From: Parvibaculum sedimenti
GTDB taxonomy: Bacteria > Pseudomonadota > Alphaproteobacteria > Parvibaculales > Parvibaculaceae
Length of the DNA stretch: 64,000 bases
Direction: 5' to 3'
Assembly (NCBI RefSeq): GCF_009184905.1
Contig: NZ_WESC01000003.1
Coordinates: 1 to 64,000 of the forward strand
Part shown: positions 34,240 to 42,489 of the stretch, piece after piece
Numbering within the stretch: the stretch's first letter is position 1
How the letters are laid out: each line of letters begins with the position of its first letter
Made by a program: the position numbers and the translations under genes
The notes under the pieces: generated by a model
The model's database searches: none
What the model was told of the DNA's origin: nothing
What the model saw: the letters and a program-made list of their open reading frames with translations, nothing else

Positions 34240-34458
34240 TCAGGCCTTCTTCAGGAACTCGGTCCGCAGGACGAGGCCCTTCACCTTTTCGGCATTGCAC
34301 TCGATCAGGTCTTCGTCGCCGGTGAGGCGGATATTCTTGATCACCGTGCCGCGCTTCAGCGTGACGGAAGTGCCCTTCACCTTCAGGTCCTTGATAACCA
34401 TGACGGAATCGCCGTCGCTGAGCTGCGTGCCGTTGCTGTCTTTGACGATGAGTGTCAT
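34240..34458 (-). CDS. PhnA domain protein (YjdM-like C-terminal domain only)
   Basis: A 72-residue protein matching the C-terminal SH3-like PhnA domain: VKDSNGTQLSDGDSVMVIKD, LKVKGTSVTLKRGTVIKNIR and LVLRTEFLKK. In E. coli the homologue (about 110 aa) also has an N-terminal zinc ribbon, missing here; the domain-only form is common in alphaproteobacteria. Despite the old name it is not a proven phosphonate enzyme. ATG 34458 was chosen because the domain begins exactly there. Confidence 0.88.
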   Translation of the reverse strand: MTLIVKDSNGTQLSDGDSVMVIKDLKVKGTSVTLKRGTVIKNIRLTGDEDLIECNAEKVKGLVLRTEFLKKA

Positions 34459-34540
34459 GGGCCTTGTCCGCTTGGAGGAATGGAATCCCTCTTTAGGGGG
34501 CGGGAGCCCAAATCGCAAGCGGGCGGTTTGAAGCAGCGCT

Positions 34541-35422
34541 TTAGACGGCGTCGCGCGTCGCGCGCGTCTCCAGCGGATCGCGCTTCAGGACGCGGCCTTC
34601 GAGCGCGCCGAGCCAATCGAGCCCTTCGCGCAGCCGCACGACCTCGCCGATAACGATAATGGCAGGCGCCTTGAAGCCCGTGCGCTCGACATCGACGGCG
34701 GCGGTGGCCAGCGTCGTCTCGAGCACTTCCTGATCCTTCAGCGTCGCATTGCGGACGAGCGCGACGGGTTCATGCGCCGTCCGGCCATTGGCGATCAGAA
34801 GCTCGGCGATGCGCGGCAGATGCGACAGCGCCATGTAAAGCACGATGACGGGTGAGCCCTTGGCGATTGACGGCCAGTCGAGATGTTCCGGCAGGTCCCC
34901 GCCCGCCATATGGCCGGTGATGAAGGTCACGGCGTGGTTGACATCGCGGTGCGTCACCGGAATGCCCGCATAGCCGAGCCCGCCGATGCCCGCCGTGACA
35001 CCCGGCACGACGCGGAATGGAATGCCCGCATCGACCAGCGCCAGCGCCTCTTCGCCGCCACGCCCGAAGACGAAGGGATCGCCGCCCTTGAGCCGCAGCA
35101 CACGCTTGCCCTGCCTGGCCAGCTCGACAAGGCGGGCAGAAATGTCGCGCTGCTTCGGACTGGGCTTGCCGCCGCGCTTGCCGGAATATTCAAGCTTCGC
35201 GCGGGGGCTAGCGAGGCCAAGCATGGTCTCGTCCACCAGCGCGTCATAAACGATGACATCGGCCTGATTGAGCGCGTTGACGGCATGAAGCGTCAGCAGG
35301 CCCGGATCGCCCGGTCCCGCACCGACGAGCCAGACCCAACCTGGCTCGAAAGCAGGCAAGCCGAGGCGCGCGGAAACATTCTCCGCGATCCGTCCACCCA
35401 GCTTTACGACCTTGTCGCTCAT
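34541..35422 (-). CDS. cobA: Uroporphyrinogen-III C-methyltransferase (SUMT)
   Basis: A 293-residue SAM-dependent tetrapyrrole methyltransferase that makes precorrin-2 from uroporphyrinogen III, for sirohaem or cobalamin. Motifs: VWLVGAGPGDPGLLTLHAV (SAM loop), RLKGGDPFVFGRGGEE, VVPGVTAGIGGLGYAGIPVT and ITGHMAGGD. It is a stand-alone enzyme without the CysG oxidase/chelatase part. With cysNC/cysD at 55965-58777 and cobT at 24673 in the window, it could feed sulfite reductase sirohaem, B12, or both. A promoter-like pair lies immediately upstream. Confidence 0.93.
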   Translation of the reverse strand: MSDKVVKLGGRIAENVSARLGLPAFEPGWVWLVGAGPGDPGLLTLHAVNALNQADVIVYDALVDETMLGLASPRAKLEYSGKRGGKPSPKQRDISARLVELARQGKRVLRLKGGDPFVFGRGGEEALALVDAGIPFRVVPGVTAGIGGLGYAGIPVTHRDVNHAVTFITGHMAGGDLPEHLDWPSIAKGSPVIVLYMALSHLPRIAELLIANGRTAHEPVALVRNATLKDQEVLETTLATAAVDVERTGFKAPAIIVIGEVVRLREGLDWLGALEGRVLKRDPLETRATRDAV

Positions 35423-35426
35423 TTCA

Positions 35427-35454
35427 CCAATATGAATTGTTATTTATTCGTCAA
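35427..35454 (-). promoter_or_regulatory. Promoter-like sequence directly at the cobA start
   Basis: On the minus strand TTGACG (35454-35449), a 16-nt spacer and TATTGG (35432-35427) lie so close to ATG 35422 that transcription would start at or near the first codon. That would give a leaderless mRNA. Weak -10 match; the whole stretch 35423-35460 is AT-rich. Confidence 0.3.
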
Positions 35455-35578
35455 GCGCACGATAAGATGTAAATAGCTGTTGGCAATCGCAAGATCAAGA
35501 GCGCCCCCTATTCGCGGGGACGACTCCCTATGAAAAACTTTCACACCTTGGTCACGCCTTCAAATTAGGCTTTTCGCC

Positions 35579-36286
35579 ATGAGAGACAATCGATGGACAT
35601 GGGCGGCGCTGGTTCTGCTCGCTGTGGTGGCCCTGCTCTTTTTCCTGAACAGCCGCTTTCCGGGCGTACTGGCGGATGAAGACCGGAAGATGCGCCTCAT
35701 CTATGGCCTCACCTGGCTCACGCTGATCCTCGGCAGCGTCATCGTCGGCTGGCGGGGGCCTGCTGGCCTCGCTCTGAAGCAAGCGCTGGCCTGGCTTGCC
35801 ATCGCGCTCATTCTCGTCGTCACCTATTCCTACCGCGAGGATTTCATGGACCTCGGCGGAACGCTGGCCCAGCGCGCCATGGGCGAGCTGGTGCCGAGCC
35901 AGCCGGTGGAAACGGCGCCGGGCGTCGTCTACCTCGCGCGCGACCTCTCCGGTCATTTCGCCGCCGACGCGCTGGTCAACGGTACCCATGTCCATTTCAT
36001 GGTCGATACCGGCGCGACCGACGTCGCGCTGACGGCGTCGGACGCGGAACGGCTTGGCTTCGATCTCTCGAAACTCGCCTATACGGTTCCCTACAGCACG
36101 GCCAACGGCACGATCATGGCCGCGCGGGTGACGCTCGACGAGATCGACATTGCGGGCATCAAGGTGCGCAATGTGAAAGCCTCAGTGTCGCGCGACGGGC
36201 TCGGGCAGTCGCTTCTCGGCATGAGTTTCCTCAACGAGCTGCGCGGCTTTGAATTTCAGGGGAACCGGCTCGTCCTCCGCGAGTAA
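35579..36286 (+). CDS. Retropepsin-like aspartic protease, TIGR02281 type
   Basis: A 235-residue membrane-anchored protein. There are three hydrophobic segments in the first 85 residues (WTWAALVLLAVVALLFFL, LTWLTLILGSVIVGW, ALAWLAIALILVV). The rest is a clan AA aspartic protease domain with the active-site triplet in FMVDTGATDVALTASDAERLG and the LLGMSFLNEL segment. As in retropepsins, a dimer would supply the two Asp residues. Such proteins are common in alphaproteobacteria with no well-defined substrate. It is a monocistronic gene divergent from cobA. Confidence 0.9.
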   Translation: MRDNRWTWAALVLLAVVALLFFLNSRFPGVLADEDRKMRLIYGLTWLTLILGSVIVGWRGPAGLALKQALAWLAIALILVVTYSYREDFMDLGGTLAQRAMGELVPSQPVETAPGVVYLARDLSGHFAADALVNGTHVHFMVDTGATDVALTASDAERLGFDLSKLAYTVPYSTANGTIMAARVTLDEIDIAGIKVRNVKASVSRDGLGQSLLGMSFLNELRGFEFQGNRLVLRE

Positions 36287-36420
36287 TGAAAGAGAACAAT
36301 TAAAACGCGGGGACGCCACGCCGCCCCCGGCTTTGCCACAAACAAAACAAAATCCGCGCCCAAACAAGTGTTCCGATCGTCTATAACGATCGGTAAGAAT
36401 GCGACATCAAGGAGAGAGGG

Positions 36421-37920
36421 ATGTTTCCCAAACCGCGCGCCGACCTGAAGCCCAATACCTATGAATTCGAGACGCAGCCGCTCGTCTCGCCCTCCGGCTT
36501 CCGCGAATATGATGCGCGCTGGCTCTATCCCGAGCAGATCAACCTCAATGGCGTGCAGGCGCTCGGCCTCGGCCTCGGTACGCTGTTCCACGAAATGGGT
36601 GTGCGGCCCGCGGTGGCCGTCGGTCAGGACTATCGGTCCTATTCGGTCTCGATCAAGCAAGCCCTCATCATCGGCCTGATGCGCGCTGGCTGCGAAGTTC
36701 ACGACATCGGCCTCGCGCTGTCGCCCGTGGCCTATTTCTCGCAATTCGCGCTCGATGTGCCCTGCGTCGCCATGGTAACGGCCAGCCACAATGAAAATGG
36801 CTGGACCGGCGTGAAGATGGGCGCACAGCGTCCGCTGACCTTCGGTCCCGACGAAATGGGCCGCGTGAAGGAGATCGTTCTCTCCGGCGCCTTCAAGGAA
36901 CGCGAGGGCGGCAAGTACATTCAAGTGACGGATATGGCCGAGCGCTATATCGCGGACCTGACCAACCGTCCGAAGATCACGCGCAAGCTCCGCGTCGTCG
37001 CCGCCTGCGGTAACGGCACTGCAGGCCATTTCGCCCCCAGGGTTCTCGAAGGGATCGGAGTGGAAGTGATCCCGCTCGACTGCACGCTCGACTACACCTT
37101 CCCGCATTACAATCCGAACCCGGAAGATATGGAAATGCTCCATGCTCTTCGCGACAAGGTGCTATCGGAAGGTGCCGATGTCGGACTCGGCTTCGATGGC
37201 GATGGCGACCGTTGCGGCGTGGTGGACAATACGGGCGAGGAAATCTTCGCCGACAAGGTGGGCGTCATGCTTGCCCGCGATCTTTCCTCGCGCTTTCCCA
37301 ATGCTCAATTCGTCGTGGACGTGAAGTCGACCGGCCTTTTCCTCACCGATCCGGTGCTGATCGCCAATGGCGCGAAGACCGACTACTGGAAGACCGGTCA
37401 CTCCTACATCAAGCGCCGCGCGCATGAACTCAACGCGCTGGTCGGCTTCGAGAAGTCCGGCCACTATTTCTTCAATCCGCCGATTGGTCGTGGCTATGAC
37501 GACGGCCTCGTTTCGGCCATCGCCATCTGCGACATGCTCGACCGCAATCCGGGAAAGAAGATGTCCGAACTGCGCGAGGCCCTGCCCAAGACCTGGGGCT
37601 CGCCCACCATGTCGCCCTTCTGCCCCGACGAAGTGAAATATGAAGTCGTCGAGCGCATGGTGAAGCTCTTCACCGACATGAAGGCCAAGGGCGAAACGAT
37701 GCTCGGCCAGAAGATTCGCGATCTCGTGACCGTGAACGGCGTTCGTGTCGTGCTGGAGGACGGCACCTGGGGTCTCGTCCGCGCCTCGTCGAACAAGCCC
37801 GGCCTCGTCGTCGTCGTGGAAAGCCCGACATCTGAAGCAAATATGCGCGGCATGTTCGCCGAAGTGGACAAGCGGCTCTCCGCCAATCCGGAAGTGGGCG
37901 AATACGACCAGAAGATCTGA
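36421..37920 (+). CDS. Phosphomannomutase/phosphoglucomutase
   Basis: A 499-residue alpha-D-phosphohexomutase of the AlgC/ManB type, interconverting hexose 6- and 1-phosphates and so feeding GDP-mannose or LPS/exopolysaccharide precursors. The phosphoserine loop is in VTASHNENGWTGVKMG, the metal-binding loop is GFDGDGDRCGVVD, and the sugar-binding GFEKSGHYFF and C-terminal phosphate loop (VRASSNKPGLVVVVES) are intact. It is somewhat longer than the usual 450-470 residues, with an N-terminal extension of about 25. A GGAGAGAGG ribosome site precedes the ATG. It is followed 24 bp later by a thioesterase gene. Confidence 0.92.
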   Translation: MFPKPRADLKPNTYEFETQPLVSPSGFREYDARWLYPEQINLNGVQALGLGLGTLFHEMGVRPAVAVGQDYRSYSVSIKQALIIGLMRAGCEVHDIGLALSPVAYFSQFALDVPCVAMVTASHNENGWTGVKMGAQRPLTFGPDEMGRVKEIVLSGAFKEREGGKYIQVTDMAERYIADLTNRPKITRKLRVVAACGNGTAGHFAPRVLEGIGVEVIPLDCTLDYTFPHYNPNPEDMEMLHALRDKVLSEGADVGLGFDGDGDRCGVVDNTGEEIFADKVGVMLARDLSSRFPNAQFVVDVKSTGLFLTDPVLIANGAKTDYWKTGHSYIKRRAHELNALVGFEKSGHYFFNPPIGRGYDDGLVSAIAICDMLDRNPGKKMSELREALPKTWGSPTMSPFCPDEVKYEVVERMVKLFTDMKAKGETMLGQKIRDLVTVNGVRVVLEDGTWGLVRASSNKPGLVVVVESPTSEANMRGMFAEVDKRLSANPEVGEYDQKI

Positions 37921-37944
37921 ACAGTCTCCGGGGGGAGAAGAGAC

Positions 37945-38370
37945 ATGACAATCGACATACCCACGGGCTTCACGCCCGTGGGCGCATTCTCGGGCACCGA
38001 AAATTTCGAAAGCCTCGTAGGCCCGCTCTATCAGCGGCAAGACGCACCGGCCAGCATTGCCACCTGGGGCTTTCGCGCAGAGCGCCGGCATTGCAATCCG
38101 TTCGGTGTCGTCCATGGCGGCATGCTGACGACTTTTGCCGACACGATGATGGGAAGCCTCGTCTTCCATGCGATCGAAGGCGCGCCCTGCGCTACGATTA
38201 CCCTCACCATGGACTTTATCGGCGCCGGCCGCGAAGGCGACTGGATCGAGGGCCGCGCGGAATTGCTCCGTCAGGGGCGCTCCGTCTGCTTCCTGCGATC
38301 CGAACTCCGGGCCAATGAAAAGATCATCCTCAACGCGAGCGGCGCCTGGGCCATCATCGGCTCACGCTGA
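37945..38370 (+). CDS. PaaI-type hotdog thioesterase
   Basis: A 141-residue hotdog-fold protein with the signature VVHGGMLTTFADTMMGSLVF and a C-terminal FLRSELRANEKIILNASGAW strand. It resembles the thioesterase at 11773 in length and motif, so they may be distant paralogues. It likely hydrolyses an acyl-CoA. It is probably co-transcribed with the hexomutase (24-bp gap, GGGGGGAG ribosome site). The last 9 bp overlap the convergent dusA gene. Confidence 0.86.
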   Translation: MTIDIPTGFTPVGAFSGTENFESLVGPLYQRQDAPASIATWGFRAERRHCNPFGVVHGGMLTTFADTMMGSLVFHAIEGAPCATITLTMDFIGAGREGDWIEGRAELLRQGRSVCFLRSELRANEKIILNASGAWAIIGSR

Positions 38371-39378
38371 GACGAGCGCCTCGCGCGGCACCAGCGCCAT
38401 CGCATCGCGAATGACCTGCGCGCCCGCGCCATGCTTCGGCGCATTCTCCGAAATATAGCGGCGGAAAGCCCGCGCGCCCGGTGCACCGTGGAAGAGCCCG
38501 AGAATGTGGCGCGACATGGCGTGGAGATGAATGCCGCGCGCAAGCTGCTCCTCGACATAAGGCAGGAATGCCTCCAGCACTTCATGCGGTGTCAGTGGCG
38601 CCTCCGTCTCGCCATAGAAGCGCCGGTCGACATCGGCCAGCACATAGGGCGTCTGGTAGGCGGCACGGCCAAGCATCGCGCCATCGACATGGTCGAGATG
38701 CGCGGCTGCCTCATCGAGCGTCTGGATGCCGCCATTGATGATGATTTCCAGGCTGGGCATGTCGCGCTTCAACTGATAGGCGCGGTCATATTCGAGCGGA
38801 GGAATGTCGCGGTTCTCGCGTGGGCTCAGCCCTTCGAGCCATGCTTTCCGCGCATGAACGATCAGCGTCTTGCATCCCTCGTCACTCACCATCCGCGCGA
38901 GCGTCGGCAGCGCCACGGCCGGGTCCTGATCGTCGACGCCGATGCGGCATTTGACCGTGACCGGTATTGAGACCGCCTTCCGCATCGCCGCGACGCATTC
39001 CGCGACAAGCTCAGGTTCGCGCATGAGACAGGCGCCGAAGCGTCCGGACTGCACGCGGTCCGACGGGCAGCCGACATTGAGGTTCACCTCGTCATAGCCA
39101 TAGCCCTCGGCGATCCGCGCGGACTCTGCGAGATCGGCGGGTTCTGAACCGCCAAGCTGAACCGCAACCGGATGCTCGCTCGCATCGAAGCCGAGGAGAT
39201 GGTCGCGGTCGCCATGAATGACCGCACCCGTCGTCACCATCTCGGTATAGAGCAGCGTGCGACGCGTGATGAGACGCAGAAAGTACCGGTCGTGCCGGTC
39301 CGTCCAGTCCATCATGGGCGCAACGGAGATGCGATGGTTCGGCATATTCATGGCCGGAACATCGCCGGAACGATCCAT
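38362..39378 (-). CDS. dusA: tRNA-dihydrouridine synthase A
   Basis: DusA reduces U20/U20a in the tRNA D-loop with FMN and NADPH. The 338-residue protein shows HRISVAPMMDWTDRHDRYFLRL (FMN site), VAVQLGGSEP, EVNLNVGCPSDRVQSGRFGA with the catalytic Cys, VKCRIGVDD, LIVHARKAWLEGLSPRENR and GGIQTLDEAAAHL. The MDWTDRH and LEGLSPxENR segments are specific for DusA against DusB/C. Start codons at 39378, 39351 and 39345 are all possible and none has a clear ribosome site; the longest is given. Confidence 0.93.
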   Translation of the reverse strand: MDRSGDVPAMNMPNHRISVAPMMDWTDRHDRYFLRLITRRTLLYTEMVTTGAVIHGDRDHLLGFDASEHPVAVQLGGSEPADLAESARIAEGYGYDEVNLNVGCPSDRVQSGRFGACLMREPELVAECVAAMRKAVSIPVTVKCRIGVDDQDPAVALPTLARMVSDEGCKTLIVHARKAWLEGLSPRENRDIPPLEYDRAYQLKRDMPSLEIIINGGIQTLDEAAAHLDHVDGAMLGRAAYQTPYVLADVDRRFYGETEAPLTPHEVLEAFLPYVEEQLARGIHLHAMSRHILGLFHGAPGARAFRRYISENAPKHGAGAQVIRDAMALVPREALVSA

Positions 39379-39401
39379 TTAATCAAGCAGGCCGGGAACG
39401 C

Positions 39402-39899
39402 TCACTCAGCCGCCTGCACCTTTTCCGTCAGGTGGCGCAACACGCGCAGGAAGGCGGCGATGTCGGACGGCGGCAGGCCAGCCACCCATTTCTTTTCGAG
39501 CACATGCTGCGCACGGAACGCCCGCGCGATGAGCTTTTCGCCCACGGGCGTCAAATGCACGGAGACCTGACGGCGATCTTCGCTTGAGCGCCGCCTCTCG
39601 ACATAGCCCCTGCCCTCCATCGTGTTGAGCACGCTGGAGACCGTTGGCGCGGTGGTGAAAAGCATGCGCGATAGCGCACCCGTGTTCATCGGACCGCAAA
39701 TCCACAGGCAAAAGAGCATGCGGAACCCTGCCCAGGTCAGTCCCTGCGGCCGGTGGACCTGCTGTTCCAGCACCACTTCTGCCCGCATGGCGCCCAGCAC
39801 CATGCCCACGATGACGCTGTTCGCGGCGACGTCGACGCCGGGCCCTTCCTGCCGGAAGCGCTCTCTCAACAGGATTTCGAATTCTTCCGGCGTGAACAC
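39402..39899 (-). CDS. MarR family transcriptional regulator (HpaR-like position)
   Basis: A 165-residue MarR-type winged-helix repressor. The DNA-binding part reads MNTGALSRMLFTTAPTVSSV then VLNTMEGRGYVERRRSSEDRR (wing), followed by VSVHLTPVGEKLI. GTG 39899 is preferred because AAGGAGG sits 9 nt upstream. It is divergent from the first hpaB-like gene with 134 bp between. A perfect ATGTGA-GG-TCACAT palindrome lies in that gap and is its most likely operator. In enteric bacteria HpaR, also a MarR protein, controls the homoprotocatechuate genes, so the same job is probable here. Confidence 0.87.
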   Translation of the reverse strand: MFTPEEFEILLRERFRQEGPGVDVAANSVIVGMVLGAMRAEVVLEQQVHRPQGLTWAGFRMLFCLWICGPMNTGALSRMLFTTAPTVSSVLNTMEGRGYVERRRSSEDRRQVSVHLTPVGEKLIARAFRAQHVLEKKWVAGLPPSDIAAFLRVLRHLTEKVQAAE

Positions 39900-39920
39900 C
39901 GAACAGCCTCCTTGCAAAAC

Positions 39921-39940
39921 TGACTACGCTCAGACATTAT
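39921..39940. promoter_or_regulatory. Weak copy of the cluster motif (TGACTACGCTCAG)
   Basis: The 13-bp core TGACTACGCTCAG (39921-39933) differs by one base from the right part of the site at 46452-46464 (TGACTACACTCAG) but lacks the TCATTTATGA left half. It lies between the MarR gene and the first hpaB-like gene. It may be a half-site for the TetR regulator of the cluster. Confidence 0.35.
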
Positions 39941-39942
39941 TC

Positions 39943-39956
39943 ATGTGAGGTCACAT
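39943..39956. promoter_or_regulatory. Palindrome ATGTGA-GG-TCACAT, candidate MarR operator
   Basis: Perfect 6-bp arms with a 2-bp centre in the 134-bp divergent region between the MarR gene (start 39899) and the first hpaB-like gene (start 40034). Its size and symmetry fit a MarR dimer. The 2-bp spacer does not fit the Crp spacing (6 bp). Confidence 0.5.
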
Positions 39957-40033
39957 CATTTGGCTTCACACAATAGGCCCCAAGGGCCGCCAGAACCATA
40001 GGGAGCCCGCCCGACAGGGCTTGGGAGGAAACG

Positions 40034-41482
40034 ATGACGGCACGTACTGGTCAACAGTATCTCGACGGCTTGCGCGACGACCGCACCGTCTGGCTCGGCA
40101 ATGAGAAAGTGGACATCATGAGCCATCCGGCCTTCGCCGGGTCGCTCAAGGGCATGGCCGCCTATTTCGACTGGCAGAATACCCACGCCGAGGACTGCCT
40201 CGTCCCCGACCCCGAAACCGGCAAGCCGATGAGCGCGAGCCTGATCGTGCCCCGCAACGCAGAAGACCTTCAGCGTCGCCACAAGGCCTTCGACCGCTTC
40301 GCCCGCTACTCGGTCGGCATGCTCGGCCGCACGCCGGACTATGTGAACGTGACGCTGGCAGGCTTCGTCGCGCGCAACGACATTTTCGAATCAAAGGGCG
40401 ACAAGACCTATTCCGACCGGCTCCGCCGCTTCTATCGCGAAGTCGTCGAAGGCGATCTCTCCCTCACCCATACGATCATCCATCCCGTCGTCGACAAGTC
40501 GCTGCCCGATACGCAGGGCGTCAACGGCGAATGCGCGCTGAAAGTCGTGCGCCGCACCAAGGACAGCATCGTGGTGCGCGGCGCGAAGATCCTTGCGACG
40601 CTTGGGCCCTTCGCCGACGAACTCTTCGTCTATCCCGGCGTACCGCAGCCGCCGAGCGTCAATCCGGACACGCTGCTCGCCTTCTCCATCCCGATGAATA
40701 CCAAGGGCCTCATCACGCTCTGCCGCGACCATTACGGCGTCAACTCATCGGCGGGCGACCATCCCTTCTCGTCGCGCTTCGACGAACAGGACGCCTTCAT
40801 GATCTTCGACGACGTCGAGATCCCGAATGAGCGCGTTTTCATCGACGGCGATCTCGACGTCTATAACGGGTTGATGCGTCACGGCTGGGCGGCCAACATC
40901 ATGCAGCAGACCTGCATCCGTGCCGCCGTGAAGCTCGAATTCGCTTATGAGCTTTGCACACGCATGGCGCAGGCGACCAATGCGGACAAGCGCCCTGACA
41001 CGGCCGCCCTTCTCGGCGAGATCTGGGCCTATTCGCAGCTCACTCGTTCGGCGATCGCGGCAGCGGAAGCCGGAGCCCATGACTGGGGCAATGGCGCCTT
41101 CTTCCCCGACGACCGGCCCTTCCGCGCCACCCGCGCCATGATGCCGGGCTGGATGGTGAAGGCGAACGATGCCATCAAGACGATCGGCTCGCACAACCTG
41201 CTCGCCACGCCGTCGCTCGACGCCATCGACAATCCGGAAATCGGCCACCTCATCAAGACCTACATGCCGGGTTCGAACGGCATGAGCGCGCGAGAAAGGG
41301 CCAAGCTCTTCCGCACGGCGTGGGACTTCGCGGGCTCCGCTCTCGGTGGCCGCGTCGAACTCTACGAACGCTTCTATCTTGCGAGCGCCCCGCGCAACTT
41401 CGCGCTGGACCACATGTTCGCCCAGATGGAGCGCGAATGGACGGAAGTGCCCGCCATGCTCAAGGCCATCGGCGTGGATTGA
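40034..41482 (+). CDS. 4-hydroxyphenylacetate 3-monooxygenase-type oxygenase (HpaB family), copy 1
   Basis: A 482-residue FADH2-dependent aromatic hydroxylase of the HpaB/PvcC family with an acyl-CoA-dehydrogenase-like fold. Signature regions: TGQQYLDGLRDDRTVWLGNE, SVGMLGRTPDYVNVTLAGF, SLTHTIIHPVVDKS, VVRGAKILATLGPFADELFVYPG, PFSSRFDEQDAFMIFDDVEIPNERVF. It hydroxylates a phenol to a catechol using reduced flavin from a separate reductase (HpaC), not found in this window. It is divergent from the MarR gene and ends at a strong terminator. A paralogue lies at 44864-46345. Confidence 0.9.
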   Translation: MTARTGQQYLDGLRDDRTVWLGNEKVDIMSHPAFAGSLKGMAAYFDWQNTHAEDCLVPDPETGKPMSASLIVPRNAEDLQRRHKAFDRFARYSVGMLGRTPDYVNVTLAGFVARNDIFESKGDKTYSDRLRRFYREVVEGDLSLTHTIIHPVVDKSLPDTQGVNGECALKVVRRTKDSIVVRGAKILATLGPFADELFVYPGVPQPPSVNPDTLLAFSIPMNTKGLITLCRDHYGVNSSAGDHPFSSRFDEQDAFMIFDDVEIPNERVFIDGDLDVYNGLMRHGWAANIMQQTCIRAAVKLEFAYELCTRMAQATNADKRPDTAALLGEIWAYSQLTRSAIAAAEAGAHDWGNGAFFPDDRPFRATRAMMPGWMVKANDAIKTIGSHNLLATPSLDAIDNPEIGHLIKTYMPGSNGMSARERAKLFRTAWDFAGSALGGRVELYERFYLASAPRNFALDHMFAQMEREWTEVPAMLKAIGVD

Positions 41483-41503
41483 TCGGCGAGACATTGCCAA
41501 AAG

Positions 41504-41538
41504 AAAAGCCCGGCAATCAAAAGATTGCCGGGCTTTTT
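41504..41538. terminator. Bidirectional Rho-independent terminator
   Basis: Stem GCCCGGCAATC (41508-41518) / GATTGCCGGGC (41523-41533) with an AAAA loop, flanked by an A-run (41504-41507) and a T-run (41534-41538). It separates the convergent hpaB-like gene and the FAH-family gene. Confidence 0.92.
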
Positions 41539-41553
41539 ACGTTTCGCTACCGC

Positions 41554-42384
41554 TCAGAACTGTCCGAGCGCGACGCGACGGACCGCGTCGGTATCCGTCG
41601 GCTGATGCCCGACATTGTGCAGCGGCGCGGGCACTTCCTGCACCGTGTTCGTGACCTTGCCGATATTCGTCACCTCGACCTCGACCACGTCACCGATATT
41701 CATCGGACGTGAATTGGCCGGCGTGCCGGTGAGCACGATGTCTCCCGGCAGGAAGGTGATGTGACGTGAGAGATCGGCGAAGATGTAGTCGATCGGAAAG
41801 GTCATCTCGCTGACCGGGCCGTCCTGCACGACCTTGCCGTTGATATAGGTGCGCACCGTCTGCTCCCGAATATCGACGCCGCGCACGATGCCGGGGCCCA
41901 CAGGACAGAATCCGTCATGGCCTTTCACACGCAGCATGGAGCCCGCATCGGTATCGCGGAAGTCCTGTGCGCCGACATCGTTTGCGGCGGCGAAGCCCGC
42001 GAGATGATCCCACACATCCTCGCGCGCGACATTGCGCATGGGCTTGCCGACGATGGCCGCGATCTCGCCTTCATAGTTGAGATACTGGCAATCGGCCGGC
42101 CGGTTGAGGAAACCGCGATGCGAATTGAGCGCGGTGAGCGGCTTCTGGAAATAGGTCGGCGTGACGAGCGGCGGTGCCTTGAATTCGACGCGACGTGAAT
42201 CGTAGTTCAGATGAATGCAGATGATCTTGGTCGGATCGCAGGGCGGCAGATAGGTCGCATCGGCATCGGCCACCGTACGCCCGTCGCCAAGGCGCAGCAG
42301 GTCGCCCTCTGGCCGCACCCATTTCGGCGTGCCCTCATGCAGGATGCGGCGCCACTCTTCTCTCTTGCCGGTCAGAACAGACAT
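41554..42384 (-). CDS. Fumarylacetoacetate hydrolase family protein (HpaG-like isomerase/decarboxylase)
   Basis: A 276-residue FAH-fold protein. The metal and substrate loop is seen in QYLNYEGEIAAIVGKPMRNV (Glu), GFAAANDVGAQDFRDTDAG, RVKGHDGFCPVGPGIV and LPGDIVLTGTPANSRPMNIGDVVEVEV. The family in this context converts 5-oxo-pent-3-ene-1,2,5-tricarboxylate and isomerises 2-hydroxyhepta-2,4-dienedioate. E. coli HpaG is a fusion of two such halves; this is a single unit. ATG 42384 has GAGG 6 nt upstream. It is the last gene of a four-gene minus-strand operon (hpaB-like 2, ALDH, dioxygenase, FAH). Confidence 0.88.
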   Translation of the reverse strand: MSVLTGKREEWRRILHEGTPKWVRPEGDLLRLGDGRTVADADATYLPPCDPTKIICIHLNYDSRRVEFKAPPLVTPTYFQKPLTALNSHRGFLNRPADCQYLNYEGEIAAIVGKPMRNVAREDVWDHLAGFAAANDVGAQDFRDTDAGSMLRVKGHDGFCPVGPGIVRGVDIREQTVRTYINGKVVQDGPVSEMTFPIDYIFADLSRHITFLPGDIVLTGTPANSRPMNIGDVVEVEVTNIGKVTNTVQEVPAPLHNVGHQPTDTDAVRRVALGQF

Positions 42385-42489
42385 GGAAGTCCTCATTATT
42401 GGACGAAGAAAAATGCCGGAAAGCGACGCGATGCGCTTCCCGGCCGCCCGCCACGGCGTGACATGACGGGCAGTCAAGAACGAAAGCGG

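Noticed and set aside
39943-39956. Crp/Fnr-type binding site
   Set aside because: The TGTGA and TCACA halves are only 2 bp apart, whereas Crp needs 6 bp.
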